Shown here piece by piece: positions 8,123-16,280 of a stretch of DNA of 27,432 nt. Every line of letters starts with the position of its first letter. The stretch's first letter is position 1. Both the position numbers and the translations under genes were made by a program. This DNA comes from CAXSEA01 sp964235675 (GTDB lineage Bacteria > Armatimonadota > Armatimonadia > Armatimonadales > Capsulimonadaceae): the NCBI GenBank assembly GCA_964235675.1, contig CAXSEA010000015.1:1-27432 (forward strand), in the 5' to 3' direction. The notes beneath the pieces are model-generated. The model was not told the origin of the DNA. It worked only from the letters and a program-made list of their open reading frames with translations, and did not search any database.

Positions 8123-8127
8123 GGAGA

Positions 8128-8285
8128 GACCCTATCCGGGCTCTCGCCCACCTTCCCTAAAAGGGAAGGAACTCTATATTAAGCTAAATTATCTATAGCT
8201 GACGCATTCAGACGATAAGCGTGTCACAAGGCCGTAAACAGTTCCTTCCCTTTCAGGGAAGGTGGGCGAGAGCCCGGATAGGGTC
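8128..8285. repeat. Palindromic intergenic repeat, copy B
   Basis: A 158-bp element with 46-bp terminal inverted arms (8128-8173 and 8240-8285) and one mismatch. Each arm contains a mini-hairpin GGGCTCTCGCCC and a second inverted pair around CTTCCCT/AGGGAAGG. The right end lies within the TGA of the ABC exporter and the left end is 5 nt from the start codon of the ABC ATPase. It is nearly identical in its arms to copy C, but the 66-nt middle matches in only about 60 percent of positions. It has no coding capacity, so it is not an insertion sequence. A MITE- or BIME-like element, or an RNA structure, is likely. Confidence 0.9.
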
Positions 8286-10116
8286 ACGCCGCCACAACCA
8301 GCGGCACCACCTCGTTCTGCAGGGCGTAGGCCCGGCCAAAAGCTGAACCCTCCCGCCCCAGCAGCTCGTTCCACGAGCCTTGCTCGATAATTCGCCCGTT
8401 CTCCAGCACGATAATTCGGTCGGCGGCTCGCAGCGTGCTGAGGCGGTGGGCGATGATAATCGTGGTGCGGCCTTCGATTAATTCTTCGATAGCCCGCTGC
8501 ACCAGGCGCTCGGATTCGGCGTCGAGGGCACTGGTGGCTTCGTCCAGGATCAACACGCGCGGGTCGCGCAGCAGGGCGCGGGCGATGGCGATTCGCTGGC
8601 GCTGGCCGCCGGAGAGCTTGCCGCCGCGCGGGCCGATGCGGGTTTTCAACCCGTCGGGCAGCTTGCCGACGAACTCGGCGCACCCGGAGCGGTCCAGGGC
8701 GCTTTGCAGCTGGGCCTCCGCGATATTATCCATGCCGTAGGTGATGTTTTCGCGGACCGTGCCGGAAAACAGGATCGTGGTCTGCGGGACGATGGCGAGA
8801 TGGCGGCGGAAGGAGCGGTAGTCGATCTCGGCGGAATCGACGCCGTCGATGAGGATGCGTCCCGACGTCGGGCGGCGAAAGCCGATGGCGAGGCTGGCGA
8901 TAGTGGATTTGCCCGAGCCGGACGCGCCCACCAGCGCGACGCACTCGCCGGGGCGCAGATACAGCTGGAAGTTGTCCACGGCGGGGCGCGCGGCTTCGGG
9001 ATAGGTGAATCCGACATGCTCGAAACTGATTTCGCCGCGCAACTGGTCGAGGGAGCGCGTTCCGCCGCCTTCACTGCTTTCCAGCTCCGGCGATTCCAGC
9101 ACCTCGCCGATGGAGCGGATCGATTCCGCGCCCGACGTCAGCTGCGGCAGCAAATTCAGCGTGCCGCTCACCGAGCCGACAATCATCCCGAAGAACGCCT
9201 GGAACATCACGAGCTGCCCGACCGTGAGCTGATGCCGGTGCACCAGCCAGGCGCAAAGGCACAAGCAGGCGAGCTGGAACGCCTGGAACGTCACCCACGC
9301 CGACGCGCCGAACCATTCCGTCGTGATGTCCATTCGGCGCGCGCTGGCGGTCAGGCGCGAGAGCTTGCGGCGCACCGAGCCGACTTCGCGGCCCTCGGCG
9401 GCGTGGGCGCGGGTCACCGGCACCATCTCGATCATCTCGCTCAGGCGCGCCGACACCGATTCCATATCCTGCCGGAACGCCTGGTTGCGGGATTGCAGCT
9501 TGTCCCGGAACAAGCGCCCCAGCCCGCAAGCGGCGGGCACGCAGGTGAGGAAAAATACGGCGATCACCGGCGAGATGCGCAGCGCCTGCACCATTGCGTA
9601 GGTAATCATCACGATAGTCGGCACCGTGGAATTCATGACGCCGTAGATCACCGCGCCGATATTGTCGACGTCGCGCAGCAGCTTGGTTTGCAGGCGGCCC
9701 GATTCGGTGTTGGTGTGAAAGGCGATCGACAGCTGCTGCAGGCGGGTAACCAGGGCTGAGCGCAGGTCGCGCTGGGCGTCGCGCATGGCGGCGGAGATCA
9801 GGTTGGCGTACGCGGTGTGGGTGGGGATGTTCTGCAGGATGCTCGCCAGCATCACGCCCACCCAGATCAGCGCCAGATGGTTGGCGCGGGGGCTGGGATG
9901 CGTGAGCGCGTCCACCACGTATTGCGTGCCCTGCGGCACCAGAAAATTCGGCGACATCTTCACGACATAGAGCACGAACGCCAGCGCGATTTTGCGCTCG
10001 TGCCCGCGCAAAAGCAGGTGCAGCGTCCGTAGCGGCTGATCGCCCCGGTACTGCCCGTCCAGTATCTGCTGAACCCGGTTTTGCGGCCTGAAAGAGACAA
10101 ATGGGATGGCTGGCAT
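8284..10116 (-). CDS. ABC exporter, fused membrane and ATPase domains (MsbA/ABCB-like)
   Basis: A 610-residue half-transporter expected to work as a homodimer in the cytoplasmic membrane. The membrane domain spans residues 40-325 with six hydrophobic segments. The nucleotide-binding domain has Walker A GASGSGKST (397-405), signature LSGGQ (501-505), Walker B VLILDE (521-526) and switch His557 in IIAHRL. This architecture is shared by lipid, peptide and drug exporters, so the substrate cannot be named. A promoter overlaps the start (-10 at 10122-10127) and predicts transcription beginning at the ATG itself, with no Shine-Dalgarno sequence. The gene ends inside the right end of repeat copy B, across which the stand-alone ABC ATPase follows. 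Joint function of the two is possible but unsupported. Confidence 0.95.
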   Translation of the reverse strand: MPAIPFVSFRPQNRVQQILDGQYRGDQPLRTLHLLLRGHERKIALAFVLYVVKMSPNFLVPQGTQYVVDALTHPSPRANHLALIWVGVMLASILQNIPTHTAYANLISAAMRDAQRDLRSALVTRLQQLSIAFHTNTESGRLQTKLLRDVDNIGAVIYGVMNSTVPTIVMITYAMVQALRISPVIAVFFLTCVPAACGLGRLFRDKLQSRNQAFRQDMESVSARLSEMIEMVPVTRAHAAEGREVGSVRRKLSRLTASARRMDITTEWFGASAWVTFQAFQLACLCLCAWLVHRHQLTVGQLVMFQAFFGMIVGSVSGTLNLLPQLTSGAESIRSIGEVLESPELESSEGGGTRSLDQLRGEISFEHVGFTYPEAARPAVDNFQLYLRPGECVALVGASGSGKSTIASLAIGFRRPTSGRILIDGVDSAEIDYRSFRRHLAIVPQTTILFSGTVRENITYGMDNIAEAQLQSALDRSGCAEFVGKLPDGLKTRIGPRGGKLSGGQRQRIAIARALLRDPRVLILDEATSALDAESERLVQRAIEELIEGRTTIIIAHRLSTLRAADRIIVLENGRIIEQGSWNELLGREGSAFGRAYALQNEVVPLVVAA

Positions 10117-10121
10117 GAGAT

Positions 10122-10150
10122 TTTATAGAATTGTATCTCAGGCAAGCCAA
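10122..10150 (-). promoter_or_regulatory. Promoter of the ABC exporter, possibly leaderless
   Basis: On the minus strand: TTGGCT (10150-10145), exactly 17 nt, then TATAAA (10127-10122). The exporter ATG (10116-10114) begins 6 nt past the -10 box, where transcription would start. No ribosome-binding sequence can fit, so the transcript would be leaderless. Confidence 0.5.
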
Positions 10151-10185
10151 GCGGAAACAAGGGAAGCCGTCATTTCTCGCCGGAA

Positions 10186-12816
10186 TTACACGTGTATGTC
10201 TTTTGGCTCGGTGGCCTTGTCATACAATCCTGGCTCTAATGCGTTGAAATGTGCCCGTCCGCACCAAATTTTCATCTCTTCCGTATCGCGCAGATCGAAC
10301 TGTCGGCTGCTGGATTTGGTCTCCCGGACAAAATAGACCTGCCGGTCGCCCGCGTTGCGGCGCAGAACCAGCGCCCAGTCGGGGTTGTACGTGCCGAGCG
10401 GCGTCTCGATTTTGAACCAGGCGGGCAGCTTCAGGTAGAACTCGACATCCTCGCGCGTCTTGAATGCGTCCGCGAACTTGCGCTCGTTTTCCGAGTCCAG
10501 GACAATGGCGTCGTAGATGGATTTATCGGTGTCCACCATCTTACTCGCGAAGCCCTCAATCTCCTTTTCCTCGAACAGCAGCATGTCCCAGCAGGCGTCC
10601 TTGCCTTCGAGCCGCTCGTACTTAATGCCGCTGACCATCATTTCCTGGCGCGCCCTTTTGATCGCACGCACCGATTTGTCCAGAAACGCCTGTGGGTTCG
10701 TCAACGCGTCGCCGAGACGGCCGGAGCGCTGCAAAATATGAACTAGCGTTTGGCGCGTGAGCTGCGTTTCGCGCTGCAAGTATCCAATCATGTCCGGCAT
10801 CGGCGCGGGCGCTTCGCCGGCCTTCTCCCGCCCCTCGCCGAGCGCGCGGCTCCCGACTCCTTTGTCGCTCAACTCCAGCGCGGCTCTGCGGATATGAATA
10901 GAGGGCGCGGTGATCGCGTCCATTTTGCCCACATACTCCGATGCTTTCGCGACAAGCGCATCGGTGGTGTACTCCACCGAGTAGCGGGTTCTCGCGTTGA
11001 TCCGGCCCCACAGCTCCCGGAACTGCTCGTTCGTGGTCCATCCGGGCACGAGATTCGCTTTGCGCCGGTCGCGCTTGCTCTCGATCCGCCCCGCGAACTC
11101 CTCGCCGGTGTCATCCTTGATCTCGTTTTGCAGCTGCTTGGCGAAATCGACGTAGCTTTCGTTGGCGACCACCATCAGGCGGTTCAGGGTCGGGCTGAAG
11201 ACGCGCGTTCCGGTCTCGTCCACCGGCAGGCGCAGGCCGCGCCCGATCTCTTGGCGCTTCTTCGTCTCGGAGCGGGTCTCGTTCAGGGTGCAGATTTGAA
11301 AGACGTTCGGGTTGTCCCAGCCCTCGCGCAGCGCGGAGTGCGAGAAGATAAAGCGCAGCGGCTCGTCCAGGCTCAGTAGACGCTCTTTGTGCTGCATGAT
11401 CTTGTGGTAAGCCGTATCGTCGGCGGCGGTGTCGCCGCGGCTGTCCTTGGCGGCCCCGTTCTGCTCGGCGAAATAGCCGTCGTGCACCTGCCCCACCGGC
11501 AGCGGCTTCAGCGGCGCGTACGCCGGCTTCGATGCTATCTCGGCGTAGCACTCCTCGAACCAGCGGCGTATTTTGCCGTCGCCCGGCGCGTAGTTCGCCA
11601 CGCGGTCGATAAAAAACAGCGACAGCACTTTCAGCCGCCTGCCTTCCGGCAGGGTTTGGTGAATCTGCAGTTCCTTGTCGAAATGCGCCTGCACCGTTTC
11701 CTTCACCTGCGCCCGCATGATTGCGTCTTTGTTGACGTCCTGCGCCTCGCCCAGAATGATGCGCGTGCCGTTGGTGAACTCCACGAAATTGTATTCGGCG
11801 TCGATCTGCGAGACCACGTAGCCGTCGTAAATCTCCCGCCCGGCGGAAAGAGTTTTCAGGTCGCTGCCGTTCTTGATCGGCACCACGGCGCGGGCGACGC
11901 TTTCCGCCGTCTTTTTGTCGAGTCTCAGCTTGGCCGTGACGTCCGTCTTGGTCGCTTTGATACTCTCCACGGCGATATACGGCCTGTTGAAATCGCCCTC
12001 GTCCACCACCGAGTCCACGACGATTTTCTTTACCAAGTTTAAATCGTAGGCCTGCACCGGTCCAAGGCGGTAGACGCGGTTGTACAGGTTCTTGTGCGTG
12101 GCGGAGTAGCGCAGGGTGCAGAGCGGGTGCAGCGATTCGATCGCTTTTCTCGCGGTCGCCGTCTCCATGTTCTGCGGCTCGTCCAAAATGACGATGGGGT
12201 TCGTGTCCTGGATAAACTCGATGGGACGCCGCCCGCTCATTCTATCGCTGTCTTTCTGCATGATCGTCGCGTCCTTGTCGAACGCTTGAATATTGACGAT
12301 CAGCACTTGCAGCGTGTTGGCGCTCGCGTAGCCGCGCAGGCGGGACACTTGCTTGCCGGTGTAGACGATCGGCTCCAGCGGCGTGTTGTCGTAGAGCGCG
12401 GCGAAGTGCTCGCGGGTCAGGCGGATGCTGGTCTGCACCCCCTCCCGAATCGCCACGCTCGGCACGACGATCACGAATTTACTCAGCCCGTAGCGCGTGA
12501 ACAGCTCGTAGATCGTGCGCAAATAGACATAGGTTTTCCCGGTGCCCGTCTCCATCTCCACCGTGAAGTTGCGCCCGTCCAGCTTGTCGCTCACGGGCAG
12601 CCCGCTGCGCTCCTGCACCGCTCGCAGGTTCTCCAGCAGCGCCTCGTCCGACAAGCTCATCCCGTTGCCGCGCCCCAGCTCGGAAATCAATTCCCCCGGC
12701 AGATGCGTGTTGATCTCGAACCGCCCCTGCGCCAGCGGCATCCCCGCGAACAGATCCACCACCGACGCCACCGCCTTCTGCTGGTACTCCTGAGCGCCGT
12801 CGAATTGGATAATCAT
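10186..12816 (-). CDS. res: Type III restriction enzyme, Res subunit
   Basis: An 876-residue helicase-nuclease that cuts DNA in complex with Mod. Counted from ATG 12816: Walker A in METGTGKTY (89-95), DEAD-like box DEPQ (212-215), motif V REGWDNPNVF around 497-506, and motif VI QEIGRGLRLP (522-531). A C-terminal PD-(D/E)xK nuclease site is seen as NPDWAL and VRETKSS (Asp813, Glu832, Lys834). I chose ATG 12816 because MIIQFDGAQEYQQKAV matches the family N-terminus; a start at 12843 would translate the flanking repeat. GGATAGG from repeat copy C lies 6 nt upstream. mod is upstream on the same strand, separated by 168 nt containing the repeat. All key motifs are intact, so it looks active. Confidence 0.95.
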   Translation of the reverse strand: MIIQFDGAQEYQQKAVASVVDLFAGMPLAQGRFEINTHLPGELISELGRGNGMSLSDEALLENLRAVQERSGLPVSDKLDGRNFTVEMETGTGKTYVYLRTIYELFTRYGLSKFVIVVPSVAIREGVQTSIRLTREHFAALYDNTPLEPIVYTGKQVSRLRGYASANTLQVLIVNIQAFDKDATIMQKDSDRMSGRRPIEFIQDTNPIVILDEPQNMETATARKAIESLHPLCTLRYSATHKNLYNRVYRLGPVQAYDLNLVKKIVVDSVVDEGDFNRPYIAVESIKATKTDVTAKLRLDKKTAESVARAVVPIKNGSDLKTLSAGREIYDGYVVSQIDAEYNFVEFTNGTRIILGEAQDVNKDAIMRAQVKETVQAHFDKELQIHQTLPEGRRLKVLSLFFIDRVANYAPGDGKIRRWFEECYAEIASKPAYAPLKPLPVGQVHDGYFAEQNGAAKDSRGDTAADDTAYHKIMQHKERLLSLDEPLRFIFSHSALREGWDNPNVFQICTLNETRSETKKRQEIGRGLRLPVDETGTRVFSPTLNRLMVVANESYVDFAKQLQNEIKDDTGEEFAGRIESKRDRRKANLVPGWTTNEQFRELWGRINARTRYSVEYTTDALVAKASEYVGKMDAITAPSIHIRRAALELSDKGVGSRALGEGREKAGEAPAPMPDMIGYLQRETQLTRQTLVHILQRSGRLGDALTNPQAFLDKSVRAIKRARQEMMVSGIKYERLEGKDACWDMLLFEEKEIEGFASKMVDTDKSIYDAIVLDSENERKFADAFKTREDVEFYLKLPAWFKIETPLGTYNPDWALVLRRNAGDRQVYFVRETKSSSRQFDLRDTEEMKIWCGRAHFNALEPGLYDKATEPKDIHV

Positions 12817-12820
12817 AACC

Positions 12821-12973
12821 GACCTATCCGGGCTCTCGCCCACCTTCCCTGAAGGGAAGGAACTTTATATCAAGCTAGCCTGGCTATAGCCTCACCACTC
12901 AAACGGTAACCCCAACCAACTCTATAAACAGTTCCTTCCCTTCAGGGAAGGTGGGCGAGAGCCCGGATAGGTC
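12821..12973. repeat. Palindromic intergenic repeat, copy C
   Basis: A 153-bp element with perfect 44-bp terminal inverted arms (12821-12864 and 12930-12973) and a 65-nt middle. The arms match copy B except for a one-base difference in two short runs (gaccc/gacc and aaa/aa). It fills the space between the mod stop (12985) and the res start (12816). Its end supplies GGATAGG, 6 nt from the res ATG. No ORF inside. Confidence 0.9.
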
Positions 12974-12984
12974 TCGGAGGCTTC

Positions 12985-14898
12985 TTAAATCGTCCGGAAC
13001 TCCACCCCGGCGTCCTTCATCTGCAAGACGATATTGGTCAGCAGCGAGTCGTCGCCGTGGAACGCCTTGTTCAGGCAGACCACCTGCTTCGGGGCGAGGG
13101 CGATCATCCCGTCCAGCAACGCGCGCGTGACGGGGCGCTCCAGGCAGACCAGGAGGCTGCCGCCGCTCACGCTCGTCACCGGATGCCCCGCCAACAGTAT
13201 CTCCTCGCGCGGCACGGACAGCTCGTAGCCGCCCTTGATGAGAATCTCGAACAGGATGCCTTCCGGGGACGCGTCCGGCAGGACGTTGTCGGCGAACAAG
13301 GCCAGCTGCCGGCTGACTTCCTCCTGATCTTGGCCCGCCGCGCCGCCGTCCCAGATCTTGAAATTGCTCGATGCCAGCCGGAACGCCTTGAACCCCCGGT
13401 CGGGCCGGGACGCCTCGCCGTCCAAGGCCAGCTTCCCGGCGTCGGCCTCATCCATTCGCGCGATCACCCGCCGCACCCGCTCCCGCGTGATGTCGGCGAT
13501 GCTGGGATACTGCTTGCTCGCCGTCTTTTCCGGCAGCTGCACCAAAATAAACTTCCGGTCGCCGCCGTCCTCTTTGTTCAGTTCAAGAACAGCCTGCGCG
13601 GTCGTCCCGGAACCGGCGAAGAAATCGAGGATGATATCTTCTTTCCTTGACGAAATAGCTATAAGACCTTTGATTAGAGATACCGGTTTAGGATATTCAA
13701 GCGTCTGCTCACCTAATAGGTCACGAAGCTCTTTTGTTGCCTCTTGATTTAGGCCAGCAGTCATTGTCGTAGTAGCATCAGTATCTTGGTTGCTTGCTTT
13801 TTTGTTGTCGATCCATGTAGAGATTGGATTTGCTTTATCTTCGTTCTCTTGACCGTTTAATCTGGTCTTAAATCTAGGCCGGGTCATTTTGCCATTTACG
13901 CTGTCATCAGGCCAAATAATATTATTGCCTTCTATTTGTCGCTGCATTGTAGATGGTTCAAACCGCCATACTCTCTCAGTAGGGGGAAAGTATGACGTTC
14001 CAATTCGGGGGTGTTTGATCGCGTAAAATTGGTTAGGACGCATCTTTCGCGTCATTCCAACTGTTAAGTCAGTGCTACGATATTTGCCAAGTTCATCTAT
14101 AAATGGAAAGTCGCTTTCCAACCTCTGAAAGCCGTAAAGAGCAGCAGTGTTAATATATTTTGTGAAAGAAACTATATATTCGTGGTCAGGTGATACTGGC
14201 GTATCACGCATTCCTGTCGCCAATCGTCTTCTTCGGACAAAGGAAGATAGGTAATTTTCCTCACCAAAAATCTCATCCATTAAAAGCCTGAGACTAGCCA
14301 CTTCGTTATCATCAATACTCACAAAAATCACCCCATCCTCGCGCAGCAGGTTTTTGGCGAGGAACAGGCGGGGGTACATCATCGAGAGCCATTTGGAATG
14401 GTAGCGACCGTCGCGCTCGCTGTTGGAATTGGTGGCGAAGCCGTCGCCGTCGAGCTGGCCGGAGTAGCGGAGGTAGTCTTGCAGGCCCTCGCGGAAGTTG
14501 TCGGGGTAGATGAACTCGTTGCCCGTGTTGTACGGCGGGTCGATATAGATCATCTTGATCTTGCCGTTGTACGATTTTTGCAGCAGCTTGAGCACTTCCA
14601 GGTTGTCGCCCTCGATAATGGCGTTCCCGGTCTCGTCGAAGCGGACGGACTCGCCGCGAACCGGCTGCAAAGTGCCGACGCTGAGCGCTTGCAACCCGTG
14701 GACAGCCTCCGACTTCCCCGCCCAGCTCAATCCGTACCGCTCCCGCTCAATGGGCGCCGCTTCGCCCAGCGCGGCTTTCAGCTTGCCGAAATCCAGTCTG
14801 CCCTCGTCGAAGGCCTCGGGAAACAGCGATTGCAGCATCGCCACTCGCTCCGCGTTGGGCGATTCGGACGTCAGGGGAATACGAGTGGCTTCGGGCAT
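12985..14898 (-). CDS. mod: Type III DNA adenine-N6 methyltransferase, Mod subunit
   Basis: A 637-residue site-specific methyltransferase that also provides target recognition for Res. Motif IV is IDPPYNTG (119-126) and the AdoMet-binding motif I is DFFAGSGTT (425-433), the order of the beta class typical of Mod proteins. The segment between them (residues about 205-420, bases 13640-14285) should hold the target-recognition domain. It is much more AT-rich than the rest of the gene; for example 13741-13800 is about 43 percent GC against about 58 percent at 14461-14520. That suggests exchange of the recognition domain. AGGAG precedes ATG 14898 with a 10-nt gap. No simple-sequence repeat for phase variation is visible. 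Its recognition sequence cannot be read from the sequence. Confidence 0.95.
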   Translation of the reverse strand: MPEATRIPLTSESPNAERVAMLQSLFPEAFDEGRLDFGKLKAALGEAAPIERERYGLSWAGKSEAVHGLQALSVGTLQPVRGESVRFDETGNAIIEGDNLEVLKLLQKSYNGKIKMIYIDPPYNTGNEFIYPDNFREGLQDYLRYSGQLDGDGFATNSNSERDGRYHSKWLSMMYPRLFLAKNLLREDGVIFVSIDDNEVASLRLLMDEIFGEENYLSSFVRRRRLATGMRDTPVSPDHEYIVSFTKYINTAALYGFQRLESDFPFIDELGKYRSTDLTVGMTRKMRPNQFYAIKHPRIGTSYFPPTERVWRFEPSTMQRQIEGNNIIWPDDSVNGKMTRPRFKTRLNGQENEDKANPISTWIDNKKASNQDTDATTTMTAGLNQEATKELRDLLGEQTLEYPKPVSLIKGLIAISSRKEDIILDFFAGSGTTAQAVLELNKEDGGDRKFILVQLPEKTASKQYPSIADITRERVRRVIARMDEADAGKLALDGEASRPDRGFKAFRLASSNFKIWDGGAAGQDQEEVSRQLALFADNVLPDASPEGILFEILIKGGYELSVPREEILLAGHPVTSVSGGSLLVCLERPVTRALLDGMIALAPKQVVCLNKAFHGDDSLLTNIVLQMKDAGVEFRTI

Positions 14899-14961
14899 GC
14901 TTTAATAACTCCTGGGAATACTCCAGCATATCCGAACCGTCTATGAAAAAACAAGCGGCGC

Positions 14962-15274
14962 GCCCGGAACCCATCCGGCCTTTCAGGCCACCTTCCCTGT
15001 AGGGAAGGAAAAGTCTACAGCGCCGTTGTCAAACTGGCTCATACCCAGCGCCATCTTCCATTTCCTTCCCGACCGGGCCTAGAGGGAAGGAAAAGTCTAC
15101 GGCGCCGTTGTCAAACCGGCTCATACCCAGCGCCATCTTCCATTTCCTTCCCGACCGGGCCTAGAGGGAAGGAAAAGTCTACGGCGCCGTTGTCAAACCG
15201 GCTCATACCCAGCGCCATCTTCCATTTCCTTCCCGACCGGGAAGGTGGCCTGAAAGGCCGGATGGGTTCCGGGC
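14962..15274. repeat. Palindromic intergenic repeat, copy D (expanded)
   Basis: Perfect 36-bp inverted arms, 14962-14997 and 15239-15274, carry the mini-hairpin GGCCTTTCAGGCC followed by ACCTTCCC. The family outline is the same as in copies A-C. The middle is enlarged by three tandem 82-bp units. It lies upstream of mod, between mod and the small ORF at 15348. Confidence 0.92.
15001..15241. repeat. Three tandem 82-bp units inside copy D
   Basis: Units start at 15001, 15083 and 15165, each at AGGGAAGGAAAAGTCTAC. Units 2 and 3 appear identical over their shared length; unit 1 differs at two positions (ACAGCG for ACGGCG, AAACTGG for AAACCGG). The third is cut at about 77 nt, where the right arm begins. 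The 82-bp period is not a multiple of three, so this is not a coding repeat. Confidence 0.92.
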
Positions 15275-15347
15275 AGTCATTCGTAAGCTCCGCGCGATTA
15301 TTAAATAGCTCCTCCAGCTCGGAGCTTGAAAACGGTACAATTCTATT

Positions 15348-15512
15348 ATGCCGACCCTGAACCAACCCCAGTCTCAGGCGCAGCCGAGTCCATCCCCCAA
15401 GAAGCGCGAGCTGGTTTTAGAGCCGATTCGCGGCAAAGAGCTTGTCGAGTTGAATAAAGTGAGGGCGCTACGGAACCTTCCCCCATTGACCCCGGAGCAG
15501 ACTACGCGATGA
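15348..15512 (+). CDS. Possible 54-residue protein
   Basis: ATG 15348 to TGA 15512. It starts MPTLNQPQSQAQPSPSPKKR, a Gln/Pro/Ser-rich lead, followed by a charged helical segment (LVLEPIRGKELVELNKVRAL) and a short polar tail. The composition looks like a real protein rather than antisense noise. There is no ribosome site; TACAAT ends 6 nt before the ATG, compatible with a leaderless start, but no -35 box is convincing. No family is recognised. It is the only plus-strand candidate between mod and the hic genes. Confidence 0.4.
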   Translation: MPTLNQPQSQAQPSPSPKKRELVLEPIRGKELVELNKVRALRNLPPLTPEQTTR

Positions 15513-15570
15513 TGGTTGTTTTATTGCAGAGAAGAGTGCCCGCGCTTGTTTGTTAAGCAAACGATGACGG

Positions 15571-16047
15571 TCACTCCGCCCCCGTACTCTCATCTTCATA
15601 ATTTGTAAATCGCGCTTGAATTTGGCGGGAAATCATGACCTGCTCTGCCGCTTCGGCTACTTGCCTGAACACGACATGCTGCTGGAAATCGTCGTCATCT
15701 ATCGTGCCGTTTGGATTCACAACATTCCACACTCGCATAATAGGGTCGTAGCTGGCAACATATTCTCGTGGTTCCGCTAATCCCGAGGCTGCCTGCTCAG
15801 GAGATGGGTTCCGGTGTCTTATAGTTACCTCGTATCGATCAAGAGGATACTCACCCATCTTCCCAAGCCAATGTACAGATGCGCCAATAGCTAATTTCCA
15901 GATAGCAAACGGATCATATTTTGCCGCTTCCGGAACACGCCGCAGCCACTCAACATCAAACTTAAGTTGAGCAATTTCGCGACGTAGCCCTTCTATCTCC
16001 GCTGCTAGTCGATCAAGGTTCGATTCGAATGTTGATTCCTCGCTCAC
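15571..16047 (-). CDS. Unknown protein in the hicAB operon
   Basis: 158 residues, no recognised family. Residues 8-38 (LDRLAAEIEGLRREIAQLKF) form a strong coiled coil, so the protein probably oligomerises. The rest is a soluble mixed domain rich in aromatic residues, with WHLGKMGEYP-like and YDPIMRVWNVV-like segments. No membrane segment or enzyme motif is seen. Its ATG overlaps the hicB stop by the 4-nt ATGA (16044-16047), exactly as hicB overlaps hicA, so the three are probably co-translated. A third partner of a toxin-antitoxin pair is the obvious inference, but an unrelated passenger gene cannot be excluded. Confidence 0.75.
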   Translation of the reverse strand: MSEESTFESNLDRLAAEIEGLRREIAQLKFDVEWLRRVPEAAKYDPFAIWKLAIGASVHWLGKMGEYPLDRYEVTIRHRNPSPEQAASGLAEPREYVASYDPIMRVWNVVNPNGTIDDDDFQQHVVFRQVAEAAEQVMISRQIQARFTNYEDESTGAE

Positions 16048-16280
16048 AGCATATGACTCTTCGCCGAATTCATTTCGCTCAGTTCGATTTCATTGCTCAA
16101 CGGCACTTTTTGTCCGTCATCGCGCAGCCCATCGAGATGGAAGTCCAGCGCGGACCGCAGCTCGCTAATTGCCGCTTCACGAGTCGCTCCGGTGGCGACG
16201 ACGGTTCCGCAGATGATTTTGCCGCTGACTGAGGCGCACCAGTTGGATTTCATTTCCGCTACTTTATAGTGTAACGTCAT
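16044..16280 (-). CDS. hicB: HicB-family antitoxin
   Basis: A 78-residue protein with the partial RNase H fold of HicB antitoxins: an N-terminal beta meander (HYKVAEMKSNWCASV), a segment with GTVVATGATREAAISELRSA equivalent to the usual G(x)TxEEA block, and FHLDGLRDDGQKVP matching the HLEGL-E-DG-P stretch of the family. It should bind and neutralise HicA, and in many systems it represses the operon. No separate C-terminal DNA-binding domain is present, so repression here is uncertain. The start overlaps the hicA stop and the stop overlaps the next gene, both by ATGA. Confidence 0.85.
   Translation of the reverse strand: MTLHYKVAEMKSNWCASVSGKIICGTVVATGATREAAISELRSALDFHLDGLRDDGQKVPLSNEIELSEMNSAKSHML

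Noticed and set aside
8128..12973. The ABC exporter and res genes as cargo of a composite transposon bounded by copies B and C
   Set aside because: Each copy is itself a complete inverted repeat, none encodes a transposase, no target duplication is visible, and the copies fit neatly between stop and start codons of ordinary genes.
15001..15241. Tandem 82-bp units as a CRISPR array
   Set aside because: Units are contiguous and nearly identical with no variable spacers, and no cas genes are present.
15111..15365. 84-residue minus-strand frame with a repeated GKEMEDGAGYEP-type peptide
   Set aside because: It simply translates the 82-bp tandem repeat; the period is not a multiple of three and the frame has no gene context.
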